A stretch of 64,000 bases of DNA from Corynebacterium canis (GTDB lineage Bacteria > Actinomycetota > Actinomycetes > Mycobacteriales > Mycobacteriaceae). Position numbers and translations under genes: made by a program. This document shows positions 18,547 to 28,293 of this stretch, one piece after another. The notes under the pieces are model-generated. The model was not told where the DNA came from. It saw nothing but the letters and a program-made list of their open reading frames with translations, and did not search any database. The first letter of the stretch is position 1; every line of letters begins with the position of its first letter. The DNA lies in NCBI RefSeq assembly GCF_030408595.1, contig NZ_CP047080.1, forward strand, positions 2,197,685 to 2,261,684, read 5' to 3'.

Positions 18547-18873
18547 CACACAACTAATAGGGCCGGCTTTTCGTCACAGTGACGTAATTCCATCATGCTT
18601 TGCATAAGGCGAGCAGATCAAGGCTCGCAGAGAGCATATAACAAGAGGGCGCAATCCGGTAGCAAACTACATTTCGGCGGACACAATCCGGTCAAGCCCC
18701 GAACGTCCACACTCGGGCTGATACGGTTATGGATACATATACGTCATTGTCGGCGGCCCGCCTATCGGTCGCCAGAGATCCTCAAGCTCCGCCCCTTTCC
18801 CGAAGCATAGCTGGGCCGTGGCAAACCATCGCAGGATTGACCCGCAAACAGGCGTCGGCAAGGCTCGGACCGA

Positions 18874-19160
18874 TGGGTTGTGCGCTGCACATGAAGTTTT
18901 TTACACACGAATCCCAGATCCTGTGTAATTTTCATCATTCCGGGCGGCCTGGGCGGCTCGGAGCGATATTTTTTACACAGATTTCGGGATTTTGATGTAA
19001 AAAATATCGGTAGACACCGTTCAACTCTAGGCGCGAGAATAGGTTGTGGGCAGCTTACCACGTCAGAATGAGCCACGAAAAGCAATTCGGCCATAGTCCG
19101 ACAAGGGTAGCGAGTTTCAAAGGCTTAGCAGGGCTGCTATGACTTTTGGGGATCGCAACG
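18874..19160 (+). repeat. Dispersed hairpin repeat, copy B, with extension
   Basis: The core (18874-19046) aligns with copy A exactly 500 bp further on and keeps both hairpins; it ends AATAGGTTG. Beyond it, about 19047-19160 still aligns with the extensions next to copies C and F (shared pieces such as GGCCATAGT, AAGGGTAGC and GCTGCTATG). The stretch 18547-18873 between A and B contains the palindrome CGTCACAGTGACG near 18563 and no recognisable gene. Confidence 0.8.
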
Positions 19161-19340
19161 ACTGCGCAGAATTCACAGGCCCAAAGTTTTGAGGTGTTCA
19201 GCCACTCCGAGGTCAGCGCTACGGGGGTGACGGCACGGGTCGGGAGCTGGGGATGGAGGGCCTTGCGCTTGCGACAAAACGGGGGGATTGCTCGCCATCA
19301 CTCGCCGTCAATGGTGCGATTTTGCTGGTACAACTGGGGT

Positions 19341-20939
19341 ATGAGTACCCGTCAATTCCTCGAGGTAGAAGCAAAGTTTTCGGTTGATGAAAGCGCCACC
19401 ACCCCGGTGCTGACCGAGATTGAACATGTGGCTGAAGTTCATGGGGAAACGCATGAACTATCGGCGGTATATTACGATTCTCCAGATTTGCGGCTGACAA
19501 GGTCGAAGATTACGTTGCGCAGACGTACCGGCGGCAAGGATTCTGGCTGGCATATAAAGTTGCCGGCCAGCCACGGACGGGTGGAGTTACATGCGGATCT
19601 CACCGAACCGGAGTACGGAGAATACACCGTGCCGTCCGAATTGCTGTTCCCAGTGCGGGCGATCGTCAGAGATATCCCCTTAGAGCCAATTGCGCAGGTA
19701 GATAACGTTCGCCACGAATTTGCTTTGATGGATATCGAAGGCAAACTAGTCGGCGAATTCTGCGATGATCATGTGACGTCCTGGTCGCTGCTGCCCAATG
19801 GCAAGCGCCAAACCTGGCGCGAATGGGAGTTCGAACTCGGCGAAGAGTATTTGGCGGACGTAGAAAACACGATGGCCTCGGCGACGCAGCTGCTGGAGGC
19901 CGCGGGAGCCACGGCGTCGAAAAGCCCTTCGAAGCTGGTGGCGGCGCTGGGCGATTCGGTAGACACCGCGCCGAAGCCGCCGAAGCCAGCAGAACTTGAG
20001 AAGAGCAATCCCGCCTACGCCGTCCTGAAGGCGCTGAAATCGAACAGGGATGCGCTTGTGGCGAACGATCCGAAGGTGCGACGGGACGAGTACGACTCCA
20101 TTCACCAGATGCGCGTGGCCACCCGCGAACTCCGCAGCCATATGCAAACATTTGAAGGAATCCTGGTCGGCGACGGGTACCTTGAGCTGGAGAAAGAGCT
20201 CAAACACCTCGCCGGTGTGCTCGGTGTTGCGCGCGACGCGGAGGTGGTGGAAGAACGCTTCCATGACCTGCTGAAGACCGTGGATTCGGACATTATCGAC
20301 GAGGTCACGCGCAAGCACCTCGAACAAGATATGGCCGTGGAGTACCGGAATGCACATTCGGAAGTGCTGGAGCTGCTGGAATCGCAACGCTATTTTGATC
20401 TGCTCAATGCGCTCGATGAATTGCTCGCAAACCCGCAGGTAGCGGAGGCTGCCGAGGAAGAAGGTGAGGAGGAAACCCCCGAAGAGATCCTTGTGACGCA
20501 CCTCGATGAGGCGTACACACGTTTGGTTAAGCGGCACCAAAAGGCGGTGACGCGCTGGGAGGACAAGGAACGGTCGCTGCGAGAGCGCGAAGGCTACTTC
20601 CACGACATGCGGAAATCGGCAAAGAAGCTCCGCTATTCCGCCGATGCGGCCCGCGCCACTGGGCTAAAAACCAAAAAGCTGTACGAAGCATGCAAACGCA
20701 TGCAAACCGTGCTGGGAGACTTCCAGGATTCGGTGACCTCGCGCGATGTATTGCTGCGCAAGGCCGAAGAGTCCCGCGCGGCGGGCGAAGATACGTTCGC
20801 TTACGGCGTGCTGTTCCAGGTGGAACGCGAACGCGGCCTTGAGTCATTGAAGGACTACGCCGAGAGTTTCGAGAAAATCGAAAAGGCGTATGAATCAATG
20901 AAAAAGGCCGCGCGCAAGAAGGCTGCGAAAAAGGACTAG
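19341..20939 (+). CDS. CYTH and CHAD domain protein
   Basis: 532 aa. The N-terminal CYTH domain (about residues 1-205) has the ExExK signature EVEAKF and alternating charged strands (KITLRRRTGG, WHIKLP) of triphosphate-tunnel enzymes. The C-terminal CHAD domain (about 225-530) is helical with conserved histidines (IHQMRVATRELRS, FHDMRKSAKKLRYS) and ends in a lysine-rich tail. CHAD domains bind inorganic polyphosphate; CYTH domains hydrolyse or bind triphosphates, so polyphosphate handling is likely. ATG 19341 is preferred over an in-frame start at 19146 because the domain begins here and a TACAAC -10-like box ends 6 nt before it. Confidence 0.9.
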   Translation: MSTRQFLEVEAKFSVDESATTPVLTEIEHVAEVHGETHELSAVYYDSPDLRLTRSKITLRRRTGGKDSGWHIKLPASHGRVELHADLTEPEYGEYTVPSELLFPVRAIVRDIPLEPIAQVDNVRHEFALMDIEGKLVGEFCDDHVTSWSLLPNGKRQTWREWEFELGEEYLADVENTMASATQLLEAAGATASKSPSKLVAALGDSVDTAPKPPKPAELEKSNPAYAVLKALKSNRDALVANDPKVRRDEYDSIHQMRVATRELRSHMQTFEGILVGDGYLELEKELKHLAGVLGVARDAEVVEERFHDLLKTVDSDIIDEVTRKHLEQDMAVEYRNAHSEVLELLESQRYFDLLNALDELLANPQVAEAAEEEGEEETPEEILVTHLDEAYTRLVKRHQKAVTRWEDKERSLREREGYFHDMRKSAKKLRYSADAARATGLKTKKLYEACKRMQTVLGDFQDSVTSRDVLLRKAEESRAAGEDTFAYGVLFQVERERGLESLKDYAESFEKIEKAYESMKKAARKKAAKKD

Positions 20940-21148
20940 CGCTCCCAGGCGGGTTCCACGCCCCAGTCGTCGTCTTCCTCATCGTAGGCGTCAGCTGCGG
21001 CGGTGCGCTCTGCCGCGAGCTTCATGGCATCGCGCGCCTCCGCTTCGGTGGCGTAGGGGCCCATGCGATCCTCCCACGCCTGATTTTTCCCCTGGGAAAC
21101 CGAACCTGTGGTCGGATCGTAGAACCATTGGTCGTCTGCGTTGGTCAC
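20936..21148 (-). CDS. Small SPOR-like actinobacterial protein
   Basis: 70 aa, acidic. It contains WFYDPTTGSVSQGK and RMGPYATEAEARDAM, the short pattern (aromatic strand, then GPY-T-x-x-E-A) shared by small actinobacterial proteins annotated SPOR-like. GTG 21148 is preceded by AAGGAG. It is convergent with the CYTH-CHAD gene and the stop codons overlap by 4 nt. Function unknown. Confidence 0.75.
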   Translation of the reverse strand: MTNADDQWFYDPTTGSVSQGKNQAWEDRMGPYATEAEARDAMKLAAERTAAADAYDEEDDDWGVEPAWER

Positions 21149-21276
21149 GGTGTCACTCTCCTTAAATCGGCGATCTTCCTCCCCAACCTACCTCGTGTGC
21201 GGCGAACCATGCTGCGCTTTCCGGACTAAAGTGGGGGCAAAGCATGCCGCCCCTTGTGTGAGGAGACCCCGCCCCG

Positions 21277-22492
21277 ATGCCGCTTTGGAACGCCCCCGAC
21301 GAGGATATTCGCGACCGCGCCGCGCAGTTACATCATCGAACATATGGCATAGAACCACAAATGCTCACCACTTCACCGGGCACGTTTCCGCTAGTGGGCG
21401 AACACACTGACTATATTGGCGGCATCGTGGCGGTGGCGATGACGCACTTGGGCGTCGCGGTCGCCGCCTCCCCCCGCACGGATTCCAAGCTCAACGTGCG
21501 GCTTTCCCAACCGGGCAGTCGTGACGCCACACTCGAGTCGAATATGGATGCGGTTACGCAGCGAAAGCCGGGCGGCGTGGAGACACGGCTCGGGGGCATT
21601 ATATGGACGCTCATCAATCGCCAAATGCTGAGCCGAGACACACAGGGGTTCGACATCACGGTGGTCAGCACCATTCCCACCAATTGTGGGCTGGGCGAAG
21701 CGGAAGCGATGGCTACGGCATTCGCACTGGCGTTGCAGATTGCGGCTGATGTGGAGATCGATGCCCCATTGCGCGCGCGCCTCGCGGAGGTATGCACCCA
21801 GTCCGCAAGTACGTTCGCCGACACTCCAGAGTTGCGCGCAAGACACGTGGCGGCGCTGCGGGGGCACACGAATTCGGTGGCACTGGTGGATTACGCGGAC
21901 GGTTCGGTCACCCAAGCGCCACACCCGCGCGGAATCGAACTGATCGTCGTAACAAAGCCGAAGCCTGCCGGGCCAAGCAAACTGGTGTCCGAGATTCTGC
22001 GCCGCCATAGCTTTCTAGACGACGCCGCGCGGGCCTACGGCGTGGACTCGCTGCGCGCCCTCCCCGATACCCAAGCACGAGTCACGGATTGGTTAGCGGC
22101 CGTGCACAAGGTCCACGGCACGGATAAGGTGCCTGGCCTGCAGGAAGCCAGCAATTGGTTGAAGTTCCTCACGGCGGAGACGCAACGCGCCGCGGAGGCT
22201 GCCGCGGCATTGCGATCCCGCCGCATGAATGCCGTGCTCGAGCTGGTGCGAACCTCTCAGTCGGAGCTAGAGAACACGTTCAATCTAGCCACGGACACCC
22301 ATCGTGCATTGGTTTATTTGTGCGAAACCCGCGGGGCTATTGCGGCGCGCGGAACCGCGCCCGGTTTAGTCGACGCTGCCGTGGCGTATGTGGAACCCAA
22401 ACACGCCGAAAACTTCGCCGCCGATCTGTCGGCGGACGGATTGCTAGTAGTCCCCCTGCGCGCGGGTGCCCCCACGGACGGGGAGCCGGTGG

Positions 22493-22500
<8 letters not shown>
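21277..22500 (+). CDS. Galactokinase-like GHMP kinase, probably divergent in function
   Basis: 407 aa. The N-terminal galactokinase signature is recognisable (PGTFPLVGEHTDYIGG), but the GHMP ATP-loop, usually PxxxGLSSSAA, reads IPTNCGLGEAEAMATA, without the serines. The C-terminal GHMP segment is also weak. C. glutamicum has a comparable putative galK near glnA2/rnpB. No galE or galT is adjacent. I infer loss or change of kinase activity. ATG 21277 has GAGGAG about 10 nt upstream. The stop codon lies inside the P1 helix of rnpB on the other strand. Confidence 0.75.
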
Positions 22501-22887
<387 letters not shown>

Positions 22888-22895
22888 GCATACGA

Positions 22896-23975
22896 TCATA
22901 CCCCTTTCAGGTGAGAAGTATCATTCACCAAGCGCACACATGTGGGGCCGTCCGAGTAAAACTCCGCCACCGACAACGACGCTAAATCCAAATGCAGGCG
23001 GTGGAAAAACTCCGGCCCGGCATCGAACGCGCGTCGCAAAATAGACTTAATCGGCGTCACGTGCGACACCACAAGAATGTTCGAATCCCGGTAGGTATCA
23101 CGCAGCTCGGCAAGGGTCGCGGACACTCGCCGGTACGCGTCATGCACCGATTCCCCGCCCGGCGGCGCCACCGTAATATCGCGCATCCACGCGGCGTGGG
23201 TCTCCGGATCGGCCTCGTGCGCCTGCTGGAAGGTCAACCCCTCCCAACGGCCAAAGTCCATTTCGATCAAACCTTCGTGTTCCACCACATCCAGCCCCAG
23301 CGCTTCGCCACAATGTTCGGCGGTACGCCGGGCCCGAGCCAAAGGCGAGCACACAATGTGATCGATGCCGCCACGGGCCCCCAACCGGGCCGCTGCGGCT
23401 GCGGCTTGCCGCTCGCCAAGGTCCGTGAGCTGGGGATTTCCCACGCCGGAGTATTGTTTTGCGGCGGATAGCGGGGTCTGACCGTGCCGCAGCAGAATCA
23501 ACCGACTCGGCCGCGTTGTGGCGCCGTTCCAGCTGGCGGTTTCGTTTACGATAATGCCGGGTTCCGCGCCGTCGGCACCCGCGTCCATGGCGGTGTTTGC
23601 GAGCTCGTCTGCGCGCGAGTTTTCGGCACGCGGCACCCACGTGTAGGAAACGGATCGGAAGCCCGCGGCGAGGCGTTGTGCCTGCAAGGCCAGGGTTTTC
23701 ATGTCTGGATGCTTGACCTTCCAGCGGCCGGACATCTGCTCGACCACCAGTTTGGAATCCATAAACACATCCACCTCCAGCGCGCCCAGCTCCTGGGCCG
23801 CCCGCAGACCGTTGATCAGCGAGTGGTACTCGGCCACATTGTTCGTAGTGGTACCCACAAATTCGGCGATCCGCCGCAACACGGTTGTGCGCGTCTCATC
23901 CAGGACTACCGTGCCCGAACCGGCGATGCCGGGGTTACCGCGAGAACCACCGTCGGCCTCTATGCAAACCTTCAT
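22896..23975 (-). CDS. Bifunctional RNase H / acid phosphatase
   Basis: 359 aa fusion. The N-terminal domain (about 1-130) is RNase HI-like: EADGGSRGNPG, NNVAEYHSLINGL, and DSKLVVEQMSG supply the acidic active-site residues; it cleaves RNA in RNA:DNA hybrids. The C-terminal domain (about 155-359) is a histidine phosphatase: LLRHGQT, a second catalytic stretch around SPLARARRTAEH, and VSHVTPIK. The same fusion in M. tuberculosis (Rv2228c) has RNase H and alpha-ribazole phosphatase activities, and the neighbouring order (zinc ribbon, Nif3-like, aminotransferase) is the same. ATG 23975 starts at the RNase H domain; upstream codons are not conserved. Confidence 0.93.
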   Translation of the reverse strand: MKVCIEADGGSRGNPGIAGSGTVVLDETRTTVLRRIAEFVGTTTNNVAEYHSLINGLRAAQELGALEVDVFMDSKLVVEQMSGRWKVKHPDMKTLALQAQRLAAGFRSVSYTWVPRAENSRADELANTAMDAGADGAEPGIIVNETASWNGATTRPSRLILLRHGQTPLSAAKQYSGVGNPQLTDLGERQAAAAAARLGARGGIDHIVCSPLARARRTAEHCGEALGLDVVEHEGLIEMDFGRWEGLTFQQAHEADPETHAAWMRDITVAPPGGESVHDAYRRVSATLAELRDTYRDSNILVVSHVTPIKSILRRAFDAGPEFFHRLHLDLASLSVAEFYSDGPTCVRLVNDTSHLKGV

Positions 23976-23982
23976 CAGACTC

Positions 23983-24672
23983 CTATCGCACCAGGTAAAC
24001 GCCACAATCCGGGCATTGCGGCAACTCGTCTTCGGGGGCATTACGAATCCGCGAAACCACGGCCGGCGGCAGAATTATGTGACAGCCACCACACGCACGC
24101 CCAGAGAACTTGGCGACGCCGATGCCGTCAACGTCGCACTGTTCCGCATACGCCTCGAGCACCGCGGCGTCGAGACGCAATTTGAGTTCGTCAATACGTG
24201 CGATTCGCTGGGAATCATCGGCGGGGACAACGGCGCGCTGAGCGGCCTCCAACTTCGCCCTCACAGCCTCCAAATCTGCGCAAAAACGATCGTGGCTTGC
24301 GCGGAGGGCATGGAGCTCGTCGTGCGTCTCCTTAAGCTCCCCGCGCAGGTCATCGAGGCGACGCACCGCCGCGGCAAGCTCATGACGCAAGTCCCGGCGC
24401 TTTTCGACGTCCGTGACCGCGCCCAGCGCTCCCTTTGCCGCGGACTCCCGACGCTGCAACTTCGACATATCAAGCTGGATTCGCCGCACCTCCGCCTCCA
24501 TATCGGAAATAGAAAGTGTGATCGAGGCGTCTGCGGCCTGGATACGGGTCATTTCCGCCGTCAACTGATCCACCTCGCGCTGCTCCGCGCTCGCCGGAAT
24601 TGCCGCCGGATTCACCACGGACAACGTAGCCAATTCCAGCAGGTCACGCTGCTTTTCAGGGGCAAGTTTCAT
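23983..24672 (-). CDS. Coiled-coil protein with C4 zinc ribbon
   Basis: 229 aa. Residues about 25-170 form a long heptad-rich coiled coil; the C-terminus carries CGGCH and CPDCG, a C4-type zinc ribbon. Homologs (Rv2229c position) are conserved in this operon; a nucleic-acid binding or chaperone-like role is inferred only from the architecture. ATG 24672 matches the family start KLAPEKQRDLLELA; it lies 10 nt after the Nif3-like gene. Confidence 0.88.
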   Translation of the reverse strand: MKLAPEKQRDLLELATLSVVNPAAIPASAEQREVDQLTAEMTRIQAADASITLSISDMEAEVRRIQLDMSKLQRRESAAKGALGAVTDVEKRRDLRHELAAAVRRLDDLRGELKETHDELHALRASHDRFCADLEAVRAKLEAAQRAVVPADDSQRIARIDELKLRLDAAVLEAYAEQCDVDGIGVAKFSGRACGGCHIILPPAVVSRIRNAPEDELPQCPDCGVYLVR

Positions 24673-24682
24673 AGGGGTTCCT

Positions 24683-25807
24683 TCACTTGATCGAGATGGT
24701 CCAAGGGTCCGTGCGCAGGTCAATCACTTTCGTGGTCAAGCCTAATTCACGTTCCACAACGCCGGCGGCCTGCGCGCACCACGGAAACTCGCTGGCCCAG
24801 TGCGCGGTATCCACCACCGCCGGACCGCCTGCGCGCAAATATTCGTCAACCGGGTGGTGCCGCAGATCTGAAGTCACAAATACGTCCACATCCAGCGCGC
24901 GCACCGCATCCAAGAAACTATCGCCGGAACCGGAGGAAACCGCCACCCGGCGCACGATCTTTTCCGGATCGCCCGCGGCCCGCACACCCCACTTGGTGCG
25001 CGGCAGACGCTCCGCCACCCGCTGCACGAAATCCTTGAGCGGCATCGGCTGATCCAACTCGCCAACGCGGCCAATACCGTAAGCCTGTTCGATGTCCACG
25101 GTATTTGCAAGCTGCACGATATCGAAAGCGGGTTCCTCGTAGGGGTGGGCCGCCCGCAGCGCCCGCTCCACCGCCCGGCGCGCCGGCGTGGGCGCCACAA
25201 ACTCCACCCGAAGTTCAGAAACGTGTTCGAGCGCCCCGACCTGGCCGAGCGCTGGGTTCGCCCCGGCCACCGGCAGAAACTGCCCGGTGCCTTCGAACTG
25301 GAATGCGCATTCGCGATAATCCCCGAGCGCGCCCGCGCCCGCCGCGAACATGGCCTCCTTTACCTTTTCCGCGTCCGCGACGGGAACCATCACGCCCCAC
25401 TTATCCAAGGTTTGAGGTTTCGGTTCGATCGGCCGACCCGCAGTCACGCCCAATAGCTCCGCGAGCCGATCGTTCACCCCCGGGCGCGCCGAATCCGCGT
25501 TCGTATGAGCGGCAAAAAGCGCCACCCCGCCACGCAAGAGCTCATGAATAACCTTGCCCTTTGGGGTGTCCGCAGCCACGGAGGTCACGCCGCGCAGCAG
25601 CAGCGGGTGATGCACCACCAGCAGCTGGGCACCCATGGCCACCGCCCGGCGCGCCACCTTGTGGGTGCAATCCACGGCGAAGGCCACCTTGGTCACCTCC
25701 GCATCCGGATCGCCGCAGATCAGACCTACCGCGTCCCACGGCTCCGCCAACTCCGGCGGGTACGCCGCCTGCAACACGTCCCGAACCTTGCCAACTGTGC
25801 TTACCAC
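24683..25807 (-). CDS. Nif3-like dinuclear metal center protein
   Basis: 374 aa of the NIF3/YqfO (GTP cyclohydrolase I type 2) family. Metal ligands are recognisable: LLVVHHPLLL (histidines), AAHTNAD, and the C-terminal SDLRHHPVDEY plus DTAHWASE. The middle insert (about 130-240) has a YqfO-type PII-like domain (HPYEEPAFDI). Enzymatic role is unproven in most homologs. GTG 25807 is chosen because AAGGAG lies 8-9 nt upstream and the family starts near TVGKVRDVL. The upstream aminotransferase stop is only one base away. Confidence 0.92.
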   Translation of the reverse strand: MVSTVGKVRDVLQAAYPPELAEPWDAVGLICGDPDAEVTKVAFAVDCTHKVARRAVAMGAQLLVVHHPLLLRGVTSVAADTPKGKVIHELLRGGVALFAAHTNADSARPGVNDRLAELLGVTAGRPIEPKPQTLDKWGVMVPVADAEKVKEAMFAAGAGALGDYRECAFQFEGTGQFLPVAGANPALGQVGALEHVSELRVEFVAPTPARRAVERALRAAHPYEEPAFDIVQLANTVDIEQAYGIGRVGELDQPMPLKDFVQRVAERLPRTKWGVRAAGDPEKIVRRVAVSSGSGDSFLDAVRALDVDVFVTSDLRHHPVDEYLRAGGPAVVDTAHWASEFPWCAQAAGVVERELGLTTKVIDLRTDPWTISIK

Positions 25808-26844
25808 GCGATCTCCTTTCGATGTGCTTCCAGTGTGGCAACCGCCGCGGCATCGCGCACGGCGAGGCGCCAAAAAGTCTTATCCAAGCCGGGGAACGTA
25901 TCGCAGCGGCGTACCGCCACCCCGCGCTCCGCTAACCGCACTCGTTGCACTTCCGGGTCCGGCCCCGGCGGCGGGTTCACCAGCAAAAACGGCGCTTGGC
26001 TAGGCCACACGTTCCAGCCATGTGAGGTAAGGTACGCGGCCATTTCGGTGCGTTGCGCCGCCATCTCTTCATACAGGGGCCCCACCTCCGCACCAACCGC
26101 ATATTCGATGGCGAGGAGCTGCAGTGTGCCCAATGGCCAGTGCGGGCGTTCCCGCTCCAAGTGCGCAATAATCTCCGCATCCGCAATCATATACCCGCAG
26201 CGTAACCCGGCAAGGCCCCAAGTTTTGGTCAGGCTGCGTAATACGATGGCGCCGGAACCGATCACCGATTCGTCCGGGCTGAGGTCCATAAACGCCTCAT
26301 CCACCACCAGATACTTAGTTCGATCCGCCAACCGCAGCAGGTCCGCCCGCGAATGCAGCACGCCGGTGGGGTTTGTAGGGTTGCCGATCACCACCATGTC
26401 GCCAAGCTCCCCCGGCCCCGCCTTCCCGATGTCGCCGAGCTCGCCCGACCCCGCCCCCGCCGCACTCCCGCTATTCAAACAAAAAGGCGGATCGAGGATC
26501 CACCGTTGGACGGGCACCCCGGCCGCTCGCAGTGCGTATTCCGGCTCCGTAAAACTCGGATGCACAACAGTAGCCAATCGGGGTTGCAGACGCGGCAACA
26601 ACGCAAATCCCTCCGCCGCACCGCTCAATAACATCACCTGATCTGGTTGCACACAATGGTGCTCCGCCACCGCCTCCCGCGCCGCTTTTGCGTTCGGATA
26701 CGCGCCCAGCGAATCAATACCGCGCACAAGTATCTCGCGCAACCACGCTGGCGGGCGGCTCAAACGCACATTCACTGCGAAATCCAAACTGGCGGCCGCG
26801 GCGGCTTCGTCGCCGTGAAAACGCAACGCATTGAAATCGATCAC
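25801..26844 (-). CDS. PLP-dependent aminotransferase of the CobC/HisC-like class
   Basis: 347 aa fold-type I enzyme. Seen: LDFAVNV near the N-terminus, VVIGNPTNPTG, the VVDEAFMDLSPDES aspartate region, and the PLP lysine in LRSLTKTWGLAGLRCGY. The ortholog position in mycobacteria (Rv2231c) is annotated cobC, threonine-phosphate decarboxylase-like; with cobD at 33.3 kb a role in cobalamin nucleotide-loop assembly is plausible but unproven. Start is uncertain: GTG 26844 fits the family N-terminus (RFHGD) and has TAGACT 8 nt upstream; an in-frame start at 26934 would overlap the divergent phosphatase gene. Confidence 0.83.
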   Translation of the reverse strand: MIDFNALRFHGDEAAAAASLDFAVNVRLSRPPAWLREILVRGIDSLGAYPNAKAAREAVAEHHCVQPDQVMLLSGAAEGFALLPRLQPRLATVVHPSFTEPEYALRAAGVPVQRWILDPPFCLNSGSAAGAGSGELGDIGKAGPGELGDMVVIGNPTNPTGVLHSRADLLRLADRTKYLVVDEAFMDLSPDESVIGSGAIVLRSLTKTWGLAGLRCGYMIADAEIIAHLERERPHWPLGTLQLLAIEYAVGAEVGPLYEEMAAQRTEMAAYLTSHGWNVWPSQAPFLLVNPPPGPDPEVQRVRLAERGVAVRRCDTFPGLDKTFWRLAVRDAAAVATLEAHRKEIAW

Positions 26845-26902
26845 AAACAACGAGTCTATTATTCTGGCTAATGCCGCAACCCGTTCAGGAGTACCAAATA
26901 CG

Positions 26903-27421
26903 ATGAAATCCGCCGCCGAACGCGCCGAAACCACCGAACGTGCCTACGTTGTCTTTGTATGCACCGGCAATATTTGCCGTTCCCCCATGGCCGAATATTT
27001 GTTCAAACGAGCGATTCGCAATGCGGATCTCGCCGAGGAAGTTATGGTGCGTTCCTGTGGCCTCAGTGGCTGGCATGTAGGCCAAAGCGCCGACGTCCGC
27101 GCCATCGCTGAGCTGGCCAATGTGCGTCTCGACGCCCGCGCCCACCGCGCCGCCCAGCTCGGCGCCGAGCACCAATCGGCCGACCTATTCCTCGCACTCG
27201 ATAAATCACATTTGCGAGGCCTCCGTGCCTGGGGTATCCCCCGCGGCCGCATCCGCCTGCTGCGTTCCTTCGACCCCGACTCCCCCAAGGGCGCCGAGGT
27301 GGAAGACCCCTATTATTGCGACGCCGAATCCTTCGCCCAAACCCGCCGGGAGATTGAGGCAGCGGTCCCCGGCCTCCTACACTGGGTACAAGAACTACTC
27401 GAATCCAAATCAGGACGCTAG
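26903..27421 (+). CDS. Low-molecular-weight protein tyrosine phosphatase
   Basis: 172 aa. The catalytic P-loop C-X5-R-S reads VCTGNICRSPMAE with C20 and R26; the general-acid aspartate is in the C-terminal DPYYCD. Homologous by position to M. tuberculosis ptpA (Rv2234), a secreted phosphatase in that species, but no signal peptide is seen here. ATG 26903 has AGGAG 11 nt upstream. It is followed after one base by the SURF1 gene, so the two are likely cotranscribed. Confidence 0.9.
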   Translation: MKSAAERAETTERAYVVFVCTGNICRSPMAEYLFKRAIRNADLAEEVMVRSCGLSGWHVGQSADVRAIAELANVRLDARAHRAAQLGAEHQSADLFLALDKSHLRGLRAWGIPRGRIRLLRSFDPDSPKGAEVEDPYYCDAESFAQTRREIEAAVPGLLHWVQELLESKSGR

Positions 27422-27422
27422 G

Positions 27423-28271
27423 ATGCCCCGAAAGCAATCACTGGTCAAGGTATTCCTCAAACCCGGCTGGGTAATCACCGCCCTCGCCGTCCTCGCCTTC
27501 GCCTATGTTGCCTTCACCGTTCTCGCCCCCTGGCAGCTGGGCAAAAACGAAGCCACCAATGCCAGGAATTCCGCGATCACCGCAGCCTTCGAGCACGAAC
27601 CCGTGGATTACAGCCCCGGGCTCGAGGAGTGGCGGCGCGTGCGTATCACAGGCCATTACCTTCCGGACCAGGAGGTTGTTCTTCGCCTCCGCCCGGTGAA
27701 TTCAAAGCCGGCATACCACGCCCTCACGCCTTTCCAACTGAATAGCGGCAAGACCGTGATCGTAAACCGGGGCTACCAGGACTCCGCCGAATTCACCCCC
27801 GCCCCCGCCGGCGAGGTCACCATCACTGCCCATGTGCGCCGCAGCGAAACGGGTGTGGACCCAAGCATTACCGCCTCCCTGCCGCCGCAGGTCAATGGCA
27901 TCGACACCACGCAGCTCGCCCAAATCACCGGCCTCGACCTCGAAGAGGATTACCTCCAGCTCGTCGAGGACCAACCCGGCGTCATCCAGGCCCTGCCCCT
28001 ACCCCAGTTGGAAACCGGCCCGTACCTTTCCTACGGCATCCAATGGATCGCCTTCGGGATCATGGCGCCCCTCGGCTTGGGCTACTTCATCTACGCCGAG
28101 ATTCGGGAGCGACGCCGCGAGGAGGAGGAACGCGCGGAAGCCGCGACGTCGATAACCAAGGGCGAGGAGACTGCGACGCCGAGAAAGAAAACAAGGCAAC
28201 ACGCCCGCTACGGCGACGACCGCGTGGACCATTACCGTAAACTCGCAGAAAAGAACGAAGAGCGGTTCTAA
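27423..28271 (+). CDS. SURF1 family protein
   Basis: 282 aa membrane protein with the SURF1 layout: an N-terminal transmembrane helix (about residues 15-38, ending WQLGKN), an extracytoplasmic domain with WRRVRITGHYL and VIVNRGY, and a C-terminal helix (about 205-228) followed by a charged cytoplasmic tail rich in Glu/Arg. SURF1 proteins assist cytochrome c oxidase assembly, probably heme a insertion. Mycobacteria carry a single copy here (Rv2235). ATG 27423 is one base after the phosphatase stop. Confidence 0.88.
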   Translation: MPRKQSLVKVFLKPGWVITALAVLAFAYVAFTVLAPWQLGKNEATNARNSAITAAFEHEPVDYSPGLEEWRRVRITGHYLPDQEVVLRLRPVNSKPAYHALTPFQLNSGKTVIVNRGYQDSAEFTPAPAGEVTITAHVRRSETGVDPSITASLPPQVNGIDTTQLAQITGLDLEEDYLQLVEDQPGVIQALPLPQLETGPYLSYGIQWIAFGIMAPLGLGYFIYAEIRERRREEEERAEAATSITKGEETATPRKKTRQHARYGDDRVDHYRKLAEKNEERF

Positions 28272-28293
28272 CACGAGCAGGGCGATACATACC

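Noticed and set aside
18307..18549. Conserved peptide (CLPIFFTSKSRNLCKKY) encoded within the dispersed repeats
   Set aside because: Frame is broken by 1-2 nt length changes in copies C and F, while base pairing is maintained; the repeated peptide is a by-product of conserved DNA.
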